This document shows, piece by piece, positions 17,365 through 26,053 of a stretch of DNA of 64,000 nucleotides (position 1 is its first letter; the number at the start of each line of letters is the position of its first letter). Origin of the DNA: Chlorobiaceae bacterium (GTDB lineage Bacteria; Bacteroidota; Chlorobiia; Chlorobiales; Chlorobiaceae); the NCBI GenBank assembly GCA_012972835.1, contig JABDHK010000010.1, positions 248,001 through 312,000 of the forward strand. The letters run 5' to 3'. The translations under genes and the position numbers were made by a program. The notes beneath the pieces were generated by a model that was given only the letters and a program-made list of their open reading frames with translations, had not been told where the DNA came from and searched no databases.

Positions 17365-20300
17365 ATGCTTAACTGTCGGAACGAAGGAAAAAGCTCAGAA
17401 GATGATGGTCAGCAATGTGAGAGTGCTATGCATAGCGTATTCAATAGCATTTCGGAGCCAGTTTTTATTATTGATAGTGAAGGCAAGATTATTGAGGCTA
17501 ACAAAGCATTTGCCCTGATATTTGGTAAAGAGGTGCATGAGTGCATTAATGCTAATGTTTATAATCTACTCCCTCCCAAGCTGGCAATCCCAAGAAAAGA
17601 AAAAGCTGATGAGGCCTTCCGTACTAAAACACAGATCATATTTGAGGATGAACGAGACGGTCTCTTTATTCTGCATACCATCAATCCGATAGCAGATAAG
17701 GATGGCACTATATTTCGACTCTATATTATCTCACGAGATATTACAGAGCTTAAGCTTGCGGAACAAAATTCGTTAAACCAGACAATATTCAGCAGAGAAA
17801 TTATCGAAGCGATTCCTGGTGCTTTTTATATGCTTGATGCCGGGGGTCGTTATGTGCAGTGGAATGCATATCAACGGGATGTTGTCGTTGGAAAATCGGA
17901 TAGTGAGATGGTGAATACCTTTGCCTTGGATACAGTTCATCCGGATGATAAGGCATTGATCGCAGAGAAAAAGTTGAATATTATGAACCGGAACGTTGAG
18001 GATTCTGAAGAGGTAAGAATCCTTATACATGGTGGTCCGGAATTTAGATGGTTTCGTATATCTGGCAAGAAGATAATAGTCAATGGCGAGCAATTTCTCT
18101 TTGGTATTGGATCCGATATCACAGACAGGAAGAAGGCAGAAGAAGCCGCTCTGAAAAATAGTGAAGATCGCTTCAAACAACTCTTTGAAGGGCACTCCTC
18201 AGTTATGCTGGTCATTGACAAATCGGGAAATATCATCGATGCCAACCCGGCAGCAGCACTGTTTTATGGATGGTCGATTGATGAGCTTAAAATGATGCAT
18301 GCTGGGCAGGTTTCAATGTCATCTATGAAGTGTGTCATGGATGACCTGAATAAAATAAGGAAATCCGAACTTGACAGCTTTGCACGTAAGCACAAGAGAG
18401 CGGATGGCTCCATTCGTGATGTTGAGATAACCATCAAGAGGATTCTTATTGATGGCAAAGAAATCTTTTATGCAATTATCAACGATATCACCGAGCGCAA
18501 AGAGATCGAAGAAGCATTGCGTAAAAGTGAGAGGAACTTTCGCAACATAACTGAGCAAATGTCAGAGGTAGTTATGGTTGTCGATACTGCGGGAATCTTG
18601 ACCTATGTTTCGCCTGTTGTTGAAAAAATGTTTGGTTATTTGCCTGAGGAGCTTATTGGTTATCCATTTACTCAATATCTTCCAGAAGAAGGGATTCCTG
18701 ATGCTTTAGCCATCTTCAACAACATTGTGTTACATAATGTGACAGATGAAGTTTTCGAATTCAGTTTCAGGAACAAAAACGGTTCACCTGTTTATGGGGA
18801 AGTTCATGTACATGTTTATCACGATCAGGAGCTGCATGGAATCATCGGCTTGATCCATGACATTACGGAAAGAAAGCAGACTGAGATGCAGCTTAAAAAA
18901 CTTGGTACAGCTGTAGAGCAAAGTCCCGCTATTGTTGTCATTACTGATCCTCTTGGCAATATCGAATTCGTTAACCCGATGTTTACCTTAGTGACAGGCT
19001 ATTCTGCTGAAGAGGTGCTGGGACAAAATCCCCGTATCCTAAAGTCAGGCCTGATGCCGGAGGCTCTTTATGAAGATCTGTGGAGAACCATTCTTTCAGG
19101 TGATGTTTGGAGCGGAGAGTTGCAAAACAGGAAGAAAAACGGTGAACTCTACTGGGATCAGGCGGTTATTTCGGCCATTGTGAATAAAGAGGGTATGATA
19201 ACCAATTTTGTAGATGTAAAGCTTGATATTACTGAACAAAAACAAATATTGAGTGAACTGATAGCGTCCAAAGAGAGGGCTGAAGAAAGTGACCGTTTAA
19301 AGTCAGCATTTCTGGCGAATATCAGCCATGAAATACGCACACCGATGAATGGCATTCTCGGTTTTGCTCAACTGCTGAAAGAACCTCAGCTCTCCGGAAC
19401 TGAGCAGGGCGAGTATATTGATATGATCCAGCAAAGCGGGGAACGCATGCTGAATCTCATTAACAACCTCATTAATATTTCGCGTATCGAAGCTGGAGAG
19501 ACCTTGCTGCACATAGCCAAAACTTCTGTCAATGAACTGTTGCGTGATCTCTATACCTTTTTCAAGCATGAAATGGACAAAAAAGGATTGCGTTTACACT
19601 GTATGCAATCCCTTTCCGACAGCGAAAGCATCATTGAAACTGACAGTGGAAAGCTGGTCCAGATTTTAACAAACCTTATCCAGAATGCCCTGAAATTCAC
19701 CAGAAAGGGAGAGATTGATTTCGGTTATAACCTTATAAACGGGTTCCTTGAGTTTTATGTTATCGATACCGGTATAGGCATTGCTCTCGACATGAAAGAG
19801 AAAATTTTCGATCGCTTTCATCAGGTTGATAATCCTTTAACCCGAACTGAGGAGGGTGCTGGTCTCGGATTGAGCATTTCCAAAGCTTATGTTGAAATGT
19901 TGGGCGGTACCATCCGGGTTGAATCTGGAGAAGAGTGGGGAAGCGTATTCTATTTTACGCTTCCCTATAGACATCACGGTTCTACAATTATTCCACTTCC
20001 ACCCCCTGTCATTCAGATGCCAGTCATAACGGTTCAAACCTTAACGATTCTCGTAGTCGAAGATGATGCAGTGAGCAATTTACTGCTTAAAATGTATCTC
20101 AATAAGGGAGACATCACCACGCTATTAGCCTTTAATGGTAAGGAAGCAGTTGGACTTGTTGATCATCATCCGGAGATCAATCTTGTTCTCATGGATCTTA
20201 AAATGCCAGTGATGGATGGATATGAAGCGACAGTACTGATAAAAAAGATTCGACCAGATTTGACGATTATCGCTCAGTCAGCATTTACCTCAAAAGAAGA

Positions 20301-20400
20301 AAAACAAAAAGCTATAGAGGCCGGGTGCGATGGATTTATCTCCAAACCCATCGACAAGAACGAGCTTTTTACATTAATAACTGATCTGTTCCTCCGCTAA
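17365..20400 (+). CDS. Hybrid sensor histidine kinase with five PAS domains and a receiver domain
   Basis: 1011 residues, no transmembrane helix, so a cytoplasmic sensor. Five consecutive PAS/PAC units (about residues 22-130, 140-255, 262-385, 390-505, 512-630), each ending in an (D)ITERK-like linker. The HisKA dimerisation domain has the phospho-acceptor His655 in NISHEIRTP; the ATPase domain shows NLIQNALKFT, DTGIGI and GAGLGLSIS. The C-terminal receiver has acidic D900/D901, phospho-acceptor D944 in LMDLKMPVMDG and Lys994. There is no DNA-binding output domain and no adjacent response regulator, so it must signal to a distant partner or to a phosphorelay. Signal unknown; no haem- or flavin-binding signature could be read. 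Confidence 0.92.
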   Translation: MLNCRNEGKSSEDDGQQCESAMHSVFNSISEPVFIIDSEGKIIEANKAFALIFGKEVHECINANVYNLLPPKLAIPRKEKADEAFRTKTQIIFEDERDGLFILHTINPIADKDGTIFRLYIISRDITELKLAEQNSLNQTIFSREIIEAIPGAFYMLDAGGRYVQWNAYQRDVVVGKSDSEMVNTFALDTVHPDDKALIAEKKLNIMNRNVEDSEEVRILIHGGPEFRWFRISGKKIIVNGEQFLFGIGSDITDRKKAEEAALKNSEDRFKQLFEGHSSVMLVIDKSGNIIDANPAAALFYGWSIDELKMMHAGQVSMSSMKCVMDDLNKIRKSELDSFARKHKRADGSIRDVEITIKRILIDGKEIFYAIINDITERKEIEEALRKSERNFRNITEQMSEVVMVVDTAGILTYVSPVVEKMFGYLPEELIGYPFTQYLPEEGIPDALAIFNNIVLHNVTDEVFEFSFRNKNGSPVYGEVHVHVYHDQELHGIIGLIHDITERKQTEMQLKKLGTAVEQSPAIVVITDPLGNIEFVNPMFTLVTGYSAEEVLGQNPRILKSGLMPEALYEDLWRTILSGDVWSGELQNRKKNGELYWDQAVISAIVNKEGMITNFVDVKLDITEQKQILSELIASKERAEESDRLKSAFLANISHEIRTPMNGILGFAQLLKEPQLSGTEQGEYIDMIQQSGERMLNLINNLINISRIEAGETLLHIAKTSVNELLRDLYTFFKHEMDKKGLRLHCMQSLSDSESIIETDSGKLVQILTNLIQNALKFTRKGEIDFGYNLINGFLEFYVIDTGIGIALDMKEKIFDRFHQVDNPLTRTEEGAGLGLSISKAYVEMLGGTIRVESGEEWGSVFYFTLPYRHHGSTIIPLPPPVIQMPVITVQTLTILVVEDDAVSNLLLKMYLNKGDITTLLAFNGKEAVGLVDHHPEINLVLMDLKMPVMDGYEATVLIKKIRPDLTIIAQSAFTSKEEKQKAIEAGCDGFISKPIDKNELFTLITDLFLR

Positions 20401-20529
20401 ATTTAGGTGTTATAGTCCATACCGACTTTAGAAAATCAGGTTAATCGGCTTTTAAATACGCACACATTCTTCTTTGCTTTTATGTAAAATAAGCGTATAT
20501 TTATCTCGGATTTATCAGGATTTCGGTAT

Positions 20530-22761
20530 GTGTTAATGCAAACAATGATGCCTTCAGTGCCATTCTCCATGGCGCCTTATCCTGCTGTGCGGCTACTTGT
20601 CACAATCATGGCGGGCATTCTTGCAGGAGTTAACTTTGCACTTCCTCTTCAGATATGGATCATTTGCTGTGCACTTTCCTTTACCGCTCTTCTCGGAGCT
20701 CTTCTCCATGAAAAAATTGCATGTAAAGGGTTGTTTCCGATTTTCTTCACGGTGCTCAGCTACTCTCTTTTTGTATTGTTCTGTTTTGCCGCTTATGGCA
20801 GTTATCGCCTCTACTATGTGCCACAAGAGGCTCTTTTACGTTTCAGTGGCAAAACGGTGCTGCTCTACGGGTGTGTTGATGGACGGCCTGATATCTCTGA
20901 AAAGGGAGTGAGCTGGATCATGGATGTTGAAGAGGTTTTTGAAAAGGGCAGGAGGGTTAAGTTCCATGACAGGGTAAAGGTTTTTCTCCGTAGCCCGGGG
21001 TCACCGGTTATTGATATCCATAACGGGGATATGCTTCGTGTGAAGGGAAAGCTCGACCTTGTCCCTGAAGCTGTAAACAGGGGAGAGTTCAATCCACGCA
21101 TTGCCAGCCGCATGCAGCAGGTTTCAGTGCAGCTCTACTGTGCCGGCCCCTGGCTGGTGCAACGTGAAGGGGAGTCGAGAGGCAACTTGTTTGAGCATTT
21201 CATTGTGCGGCCAGTCTACAACTATATGACAAAGAGTATTGAACAACTCATTCCTGACGGCCAGGAACGAAAACTTGCCGTTGGAGTACTCTTTGGTGAA
21301 AAGGAGGCTATGTCGGAAGAGGTGTTTGAAACCTTCAAACTGACTGGTACAGCACATATTCTTGCGGTTTCAGGACTGAACGTCGGACTGCTTGCCCTCG
21401 CCATACACATCTGCCTGCAGCGCCTCAAGGTTACCAGGGCAGGCCGGTGGCTCTCATTCATACTCTTTGCTTTTATTCTGCTTGTCTACAGCGATGTGAC
21501 TGGTAATACTCCATCGGTCAAGCGCGCAGCCTTCATGTCCCTGGTAGTGATCGGTGGAGAGATGCTCGGCAGGAAAGCCTATCCCGTAAACTCCCTTGCC
21601 TTTGCTGATTTCCTTATTCTTCTGTTCGATCCTCTCGACCTCATGAATCCAGGATTTTTAATGACCAACGGTGCTGTTCTCTCAATTCTTTTGCTTTATC
21701 CACGATTCGTCGGGCCACAGCGCAAGGGTAGTGGTTTTTTTCAGAGTGCAGGCCATTTCCTGCTCAGCAGCTTAATGGTAACCATTGCCGCCATTATAGG
21801 TGTCTCGCCGGTTATTGCCTACTATTTTAGCACCTTTTCGCTTATCAGTTTTCTTGCAAATATCCCCGTCGTACTTTTTTCCAATCTGCTGATGTACGAT
21901 CTTGTGCCTATGCTGCTTCTCAACCTTGTTTCAGGCTACGCTGCCTCTTTCTTTGCTGCCAGTTCCTTTTTCTTTGCAAAGGTCACCCTCAGGTCAGCCC
22001 TTTATTTCAGCACTCTTCCCTTTGCCTCCCTAACTCTCAAGCCCGATGCCACTGAAGTCTGGATTTATTACACACTTCTTGGTCTCCTGCTGTTTATCAG
22101 TTATAGAAAAGCCTGGGGGAGGTTTGCTGTTGCACTTTTGCTCGGCATGAACATACTTTTCTGGTACTCTTTTACTTTGCGAACCCGTCCTGTTGCGCCC
22201 GATATGGTGACGGTCAATCTTGGAAAAAACCTTGCTACACTCTTCTCTTCGGGTAGCGAAACAGTTTTCATTGATGCAGGCAGTGTATCGCATGACCAGA
22301 AGCGCATTACTCAACAACTCGATGAGTACGGGATGAACGCACCAATAGCTGTTGTTCAGTTTTATACACCTGACTCTCTTATAGCAAAGGTGCCAGTACG
22401 CCATCACATGCAGCGGGATAGTACAAAACTTCTCCTCTCATCCATGGTCGTAGTCCGTCCAGAGGAGAAAGTACTAAAGTTCTGGAGCCGGAAACAAACA
22501 CTCCTCATGGTGTCAGGTACAAGTCGCCTGAAAAAAGAGGAACTCTACAAAGCTGATATCGCCCTCATCTGGATCTACCGCTTTGCAGAAAAACAGCAGC
22601 AACAGCTTCAGTCATGGCTCAACTACGCCCACCCGAAACGCTGCATTCTTATCCCGGGCTCATTTCTTTCCCATCTCCACCTCGCCGCAATGCAGGGTTT
22701 TATCGTCACTCATCCTCGCCTCGAACTCCGCAGCCAAACCCGTCAGGTGGTTGTGCCATAG
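20530..22761 (+). CDS. comEC: ComEC/Rec2-family membrane protein with a degenerate C-terminal beta-lactamase-like domain
   Basis: 743 residues. An N-terminal membrane/OB-like part (DUF4131, to ~residue 215), then the competence domain with FKLTGTAHILAVSGLNVGLLA (~270-290) and a series of helices to ~residue 520. The last ~200 residues begin VTVNLGKNLATLFSSGSETVFIDAGS, which mirrors the start of the ComEC metallo-beta-lactamase domain (DVGQGD...IDTG), but neither the DVGQGD residues nor an HxHxDH metal motif is present. The family conducts single-stranded DNA across the inner membrane in natural transformation; loss of the nuclease-like centre is therefore notable. GTG start at 20530 with no strong ribosome binding site. 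Confidence 0.85.
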   Translation: MLMQTMMPSVPFSMAPYPAVRLLVTIMAGILAGVNFALPLQIWIICCALSFTALLGALLHEKIACKGLFPIFFTVLSYSLFVLFCFAAYGSYRLYYVPQEALLRFSGKTVLLYGCVDGRPDISEKGVSWIMDVEEVFEKGRRVKFHDRVKVFLRSPGSPVIDIHNGDMLRVKGKLDLVPEAVNRGEFNPRIASRMQQVSVQLYCAGPWLVQREGESRGNLFEHFIVRPVYNYMTKSIEQLIPDGQERKLAVGVLFGEKEAMSEEVFETFKLTGTAHILAVSGLNVGLLALAIHICLQRLKVTRAGRWLSFILFAFILLVYSDVTGNTPSVKRAAFMSLVVIGGEMLGRKAYPVNSLAFADFLILLFDPLDLMNPGFLMTNGAVLSILLLYPRFVGPQRKGSGFFQSAGHFLLSSLMVTIAAIIGVSPVIAYYFSTFSLISFLANIPVVLFSNLLMYDLVPMLLLNLVSGYAASFFAASSFFFAKVTLRSALYFSTLPFASLTLKPDATEVWIYYTLLGLLLFISYRKAWGRFAVALLLGMNILFWYSFTLRTRPVAPDMVTVNLGKNLATLFSSGSETVFIDAGSVSHDQKRITQQLDEYGMNAPIAVVQFYTPDSLIAKVPVRHHMQRDSTKLLLSSMVVVRPEEKVLKFWSRKQTLLMVSGTSRLKKEELYKADIALIWIYRFAEKQQQQLQSWLNYAHPKRCILIPGSFLSHLHLAAMQGFIVTHPRLELRSQTRQVVVP

Positions 22762-22797
22762 CTTGTATGTATACAACCAGACTTTCGTAGTGAATGG

Positions 22798-24315
22798 TTA
22801 GTTATTCGCATCATTATATTTAGCGAATTCTGAGCGGTTCATCAGTGCGCTGACTACCCAGTCATTCGCTGTGCTATTGAGCAGAGTTCCACAGAAAGAA
22901 CACTTTAGCTCAAGCGTATCTTTGACAGGCCCACCACAAGATGGGCAATTATGTTGATAGATTGAGCCCTTTCCTGCCCCAGCCTGGGCATCTCGTGTCA
23001 GAAAAATTACCTCTTCCAGTGTCATAATTTCCCGATCAACCAGCTCCACCCTCTTGTTGGTCATCAACACTCTTTGGATCGAACAGATGATTGCAAAAAT
23101 AAGGATATTTTTATTTTCTTTCTTCTGTGCTCCAATGAGCGTTACCTTGTTCAGGAAAATACGATTGAAAATTTCCTGACTTTTTTCGAACTTTGGAGCC
23201 AGCTGCTGGAACAGTTCATCGGAGACAAACCTGCGCATAATCAATGGGTCATGCATGGCTTGAGCAGTCATGATCTGCATGTATGCATTGGAGGCCTTGT
23301 CCTCAACCAGTTGAACGGAAAAATCTCCATAAACCGATACCATGTCATTTATCTGTGTGTCCAGATTACCAGACTTTTCTGAAAACACATCATTGCTGTA
23401 GTAGTCATCTTTTTGGGTAATTTCGGAAAGTATCCAGTCGAACTCCCCAGAGTTGATCATTGCATTACAATGTGTACATTTGCAAACTTCGCCCATATTC
23501 TCCGGCAGGGGAGCGCCACAATTAGGACATTTGTCTGAATCATAGATATCTTTTTTTGGTATTCCGCGCTTGCGGATGAAAGACCAGAATTCAACAAACT
23601 CCATTGAACCCTCCTCGTCCAGCTCATGGTTTAGGGCACATTCAAACTTATCGTCCATGCTGGCTTCGATTCCAACCTGCATAATATCATACAGACCGTC
23701 CTGTTCGACCTTGTCGATCCAGATATTCGCAATGTTGATATTGCTTATAGGGTTAGTCTGTTGAAGAAGCTTCATCATCTTGAACTGTGTGTTGAATCGC
23801 TGATAGACACCGTCGGTGATGAACTTGCGCATGCGATTCGTATTTTGTTCTGACCAGGATGTTTGAACTTCGATGAAGGCTTTGCGGACTTTCAACAAAA
23901 ATTCGGATACATCAAAGTTCGGATTCGTTGCAAGAAATTGCTTATACCCATTGTCTTTTTCAACAGAGTGCTTTTCATTGCTGCTCACCGTGAAAGAGGT
24001 TGTCGTCGAAGCTTTCTGGAAAAATAATACAACTCTGAATACCAAAAAGAGGATCACAATGAGAATAAAAGCAGTAACCCATGGAGAAAAATAGACATGG
24101 CCGGATCCACCATAGTAGGCATTATGCCCAAAGCCTCCACCACCAGTGGAATGTCCCCAGCCAGATGAGCCACCACTGCCATGCCCTCTTCCTCCTCCAT
24201 GGCTTCCTCCTCCTCCGCCACCTGCCCGAGCAATAAGCTCCTCACCGATGAAAGGGATACCAAGAACGGTAAGGGTGATAATAAACAGTAACCTTAACAA
24301 GTGGCTGGATCGCAT
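22798..24315 (-). CDS. Membrane protein with Gly-rich region, Tim44-like domain and zinc ribbons
   Basis: I choose ATG 24315 (MRSSHLL) as start; a longer frame to 24399 would overlap the neighbouring gene. Order of parts: signal/hydrophobic segment (~residues 5-28), a Gly/Ser/His-rich stretch (~33-78), a transmembrane helix (~80-105), then a Tim44-like domain (~residues 135-260, with FLLKVRKAFIEVQTSW), a zinc-ribbon (CPNCGAP...CKCTHC, ~280-305), a second Tim44-like block (~335-460) and a C-terminal zinc ribbon (CPSCGGP...CSFCGT). Bacterial Tim44-like proteins are membrane-associated and of uncertain function. It is directly downstream of the SPFH gene with a 16-base gap, so the two are one operon and probably one membrane assembly. 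Confidence 0.75.
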   Translation of the reverse strand: MRSSHLLRLLFIITLTVLGIPFIGEELIARAGGGGGGSHGGGRGHGSGGSSGWGHSTGGGGFGHNAYYGGSGHVYFSPWVTAFILIVILFLVFRVVLFFQKASTTTSFTVSSNEKHSVEKDNGYKQFLATNPNFDVSEFLLKVRKAFIEVQTSWSEQNTNRMRKFITDGVYQRFNTQFKMMKLLQQTNPISNINIANIWIDKVEQDGLYDIMQVGIEASMDDKFECALNHELDEEGSMEFVEFWSFIRKRGIPKKDIYDSDKCPNCGAPLPENMGEVCKCTHCNAMINSGEFDWILSEITQKDDYYSNDVFSEKSGNLDTQINDMVSVYGDFSVQLVEDKASNAYMQIMTAQAMHDPLIMRRFVSDELFQQLAPKFEKSQEIFNRIFLNKVTLIGAQKKENKNILIFAIICSIQRVLMTNKRVELVDREIMTLEEVIFLTRDAQAGAGKGSIYQHNCPSCGGPVKDTLELKCSFCGTLLNSTANDWVVSALMNRSEFAKYNDANN

Positions 24316-24331
24316 GGGTAATGTTTTATAA

Positions 24332-25339
24332 TTACAGTTGCGCAAGAATCTGCTGCTTTTTCGTATCGTATTCTTGTTGATTGATGAGGTTGTTGTCAAG
24401 CATCTGTTTCAATGTGGTAAGCTTGGCAACTGGATCTTCCTCCGCCGCTTGTGGTACATTTATGTTGGTCATCATGCCAGCCATTGCTTGACCCATTCCT
24501 ACGCCTGCACCAAGACCAACACCCATACCAGCTACTCCTCCCTGGTTCTGGGCCGCATCTCGAAGAGCTGCCAATTGTTGAACTTGAGCAAAATTCAAAC
24601 CGACGGCTTGGGCTGCCTGTGCCTCGGCCTGCATATCCGCAATACGTTGCACTCGGTGCCTCGTGTCATCATCAAAATCCGTATTTTCGACACGAATATC
24701 CTTAAGCTCAAAACCAAGTGTCAGAAAAATCGGAGCTACCTTTTCCTTCAATCCATCAGCTATTTCATTCCTGTGGGCATCAATCTCATTATATCCAAAC
24801 TTTGCTTCAGCCAGAAAATCAGTAAGCGGCTGGACAAGCCTTGCCACAATGACAAGACGGAGTTCATCAACAGTGAGCTCATCCCTCTGACCCATAATAT
24901 TGATGAAGAAACTTCCCGCATCTGAAATACGGAAAGAGAAATTTCCATAACCTTTCATTCCAACAGGAAACTTGTATTGTGGATCGATATATTTCACTGG
25001 ACCAGGTGTGCCCCAACCCTGGTTCAGAATCTCAGCTGTCCGAAAAAAATAGATCCCGACTTTGTGCTCACTCTGGAACGCCTGCATGAATTTTGTGATC
25101 GTCGTCCAGAACGGGATGTTTTGTGTTTTCAGGTCTATCATGCCTGATTCGGTAATAACAGCCTGAGGTTTACCCTCATAAACAAAGATCGCCCCTTGTC
25201 CTGGACCAACAATAAGTTTTGACGCATTTTTTATCTCATCTCCATTATCTGTCCATCGTTGGAAAAGAACATCCGCAGCAGGATTTTTCCATTCAATGAC
25301 TGATCGCAATTGCCCTGTGACTGAATTCCATAATGACAT
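24332..25339 (-). CDS. SPFH-domain protein with C-terminal SHOCT motif (virion-core-protein-like family)
   Basis: 335 residues. The first ~240 residues match the SPFH-like 'virion core protein' family (YdjI-type): VEWKNPAADVLFQRWTDN, GPGQGAIFVYEGK, IPFWTTITK and the DIRVENTDFDD strand. A Gly/Met-rich linker (~270-300) leads to a SHOCT segment (KLTTLKQMLDNNLINQQEYDTKK) that mediates oligomerisation. No transmembrane helix. SPFH proteins scaffold membrane microdomains. It lies just upstream of the Tim44-like zinc-ribbon gene on the same strand. Function is not established. Confidence 0.85.
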   Translation of the reverse strand: MSLWNSVTGQLRSVIEWKNPAADVLFQRWTDNGDEIKNASKLIVGPGQGAIFVYEGKPQAVITESGMIDLKTQNIPFWTTITKFMQAFQSEHKVGIYFFRTAEILNQGWGTPGPVKYIDPQYKFPVGMKGYGNFSFRISDAGSFFINIMGQRDELTVDELRLVIVARLVQPLTDFLAEAKFGYNEIDAHRNEIADGLKEKVAPIFLTLGFELKDIRVENTDFDDDTRHRVQRIADMQAEAQAAQAVGLNFAQVQQLAALRDAAQNQGGVAGMGVGLGAGVGMGQAMAGMMTNINVPQAAEEDPVAKLTTLKQMLDNNLINQQEYDTKKQQILAQL

Positions 25340-25425
25340 ATAAAACCCCTATGATTACGTTTTTGGTGCATTAATTGAACGCATACAGTAGTGCCCTGTA
25401 CCAGTGTGATAGAGATGGTACGGTT

Positions 25426-25821
25426 TTACTCGAATTCGATGAGAGCCTGGCCGCTTTTTACTGCCTCTCCAGGTGACGCGAGGATCTTTTTAACCGTGCC
25501 ATCCGTATGTGCCGTGATATTTGTCTCCATTTTCATGGCTTCCAGCACGACAAGCAGGTCGTCAACCTGGAGATTTTGCCCAACCTGGACATTAACCCGC
25601 TGCACAATCCCTGAGATGGGACTACGGCACACCTTATCGTCGGGCAGACCATCCGCAACGGGCTGCATCGCCAGAGGTTGGGGTGAGGGTGCAATGACCT
25701 GCTTCGACTGAATGGTAGAGGTCAGTTCCTGGAACGAGTCCGGTGAGCGGACCTCTTCTCCCTCAAGGACATCCACGTCGACTATATATTTTTTGCCGTC
25801 TATGGTCAATATCAACTGCAC
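25426..25821 (-). CDS. Biotin carboxyl carrier subunit (transcarboxylase 1.3S-type)
   Basis: 131 residues. The C-terminal ~75 residues form a biotinyl domain with the biotin-accepting lysine in EAMKMET (~residue 95); the N-terminal IDGKKYIVDVDV block and a Pro-rich linker match the 1.3S subunit of methylmalonyl-CoA carboxytransferase and the related decarboxylase gamma subunits. It carries the carboxyl group between the 12S and 5S active sites. It is the last gene of the operon; the gap to the small subunit upstream is 11 bases. Confidence 0.9.
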   Translation of the reverse strand: MQLILTIDGKKYIVDVDVLEGEEVRSPDSFQELTSTIQSKQVIAPSPQPLAMQPVADGLPDDKVCRSPISGIVQRVNVQVGQNLQVDDLLVVLEAMKMETNITAHTDGTVKKILASPGEAVKSGQALIEFE

Positions 25822-25832
25822 GGTATGACTCC

Positions 25833-26042
25833 TTATTTAGTGGTGCTGAATGTATGGGATGACTGGATGGAGACTCGCCCCAGTTGAGACCAGGAACTTG
25901 GTCCCTGGTTGCTGATGAAGCGGGCCCGGCGGATCCGGACGTTCTTTCCCAGATAGGCGGCGATAGCCGCCGACATGATTACCAACAGCTCCTGAGTTAT
26001 TTGAGATTCACTGTTTATGGGCTCAGAGATAGTTGCTTCCAT
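25833..26042 (-). CDS. Small subunit linked to biotin-dependent transcarboxylase/decarboxylase
   Basis: 69 residues. The central ELLVIMSAAIAAYLGKNVRIRRAR pattern is that of the small proteins encoded between the carboxyltransferase and biotin-carrier genes of methylmalonyl-CoA decarboxylase and transcarboxylase operons. It has one hydrophobic segment (about residues 17-33). The exact role is not clear; in membrane-bound decarboxylases similar small subunits help assembly. It lies 11 bases after the 12S gene stop. Confidence 0.7.
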   Translation of the reverse strand: MEATISEPINSESQITQELLVIMSAAIAAYLGKNVRIRRARFISNQGPSSWSQLGRVSIQSSHTFSTTK

Positions 26043-26053
26043 TGATAGTAGAG

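Noticed and set aside
24146-24331. Gly/Pro-rich repetitive DNA around 24150-24250, considered as a tandem repeat element
   Set aside because: It is the coding sequence of the Gly/Ser/His-rich region of the Tim44-like protein.
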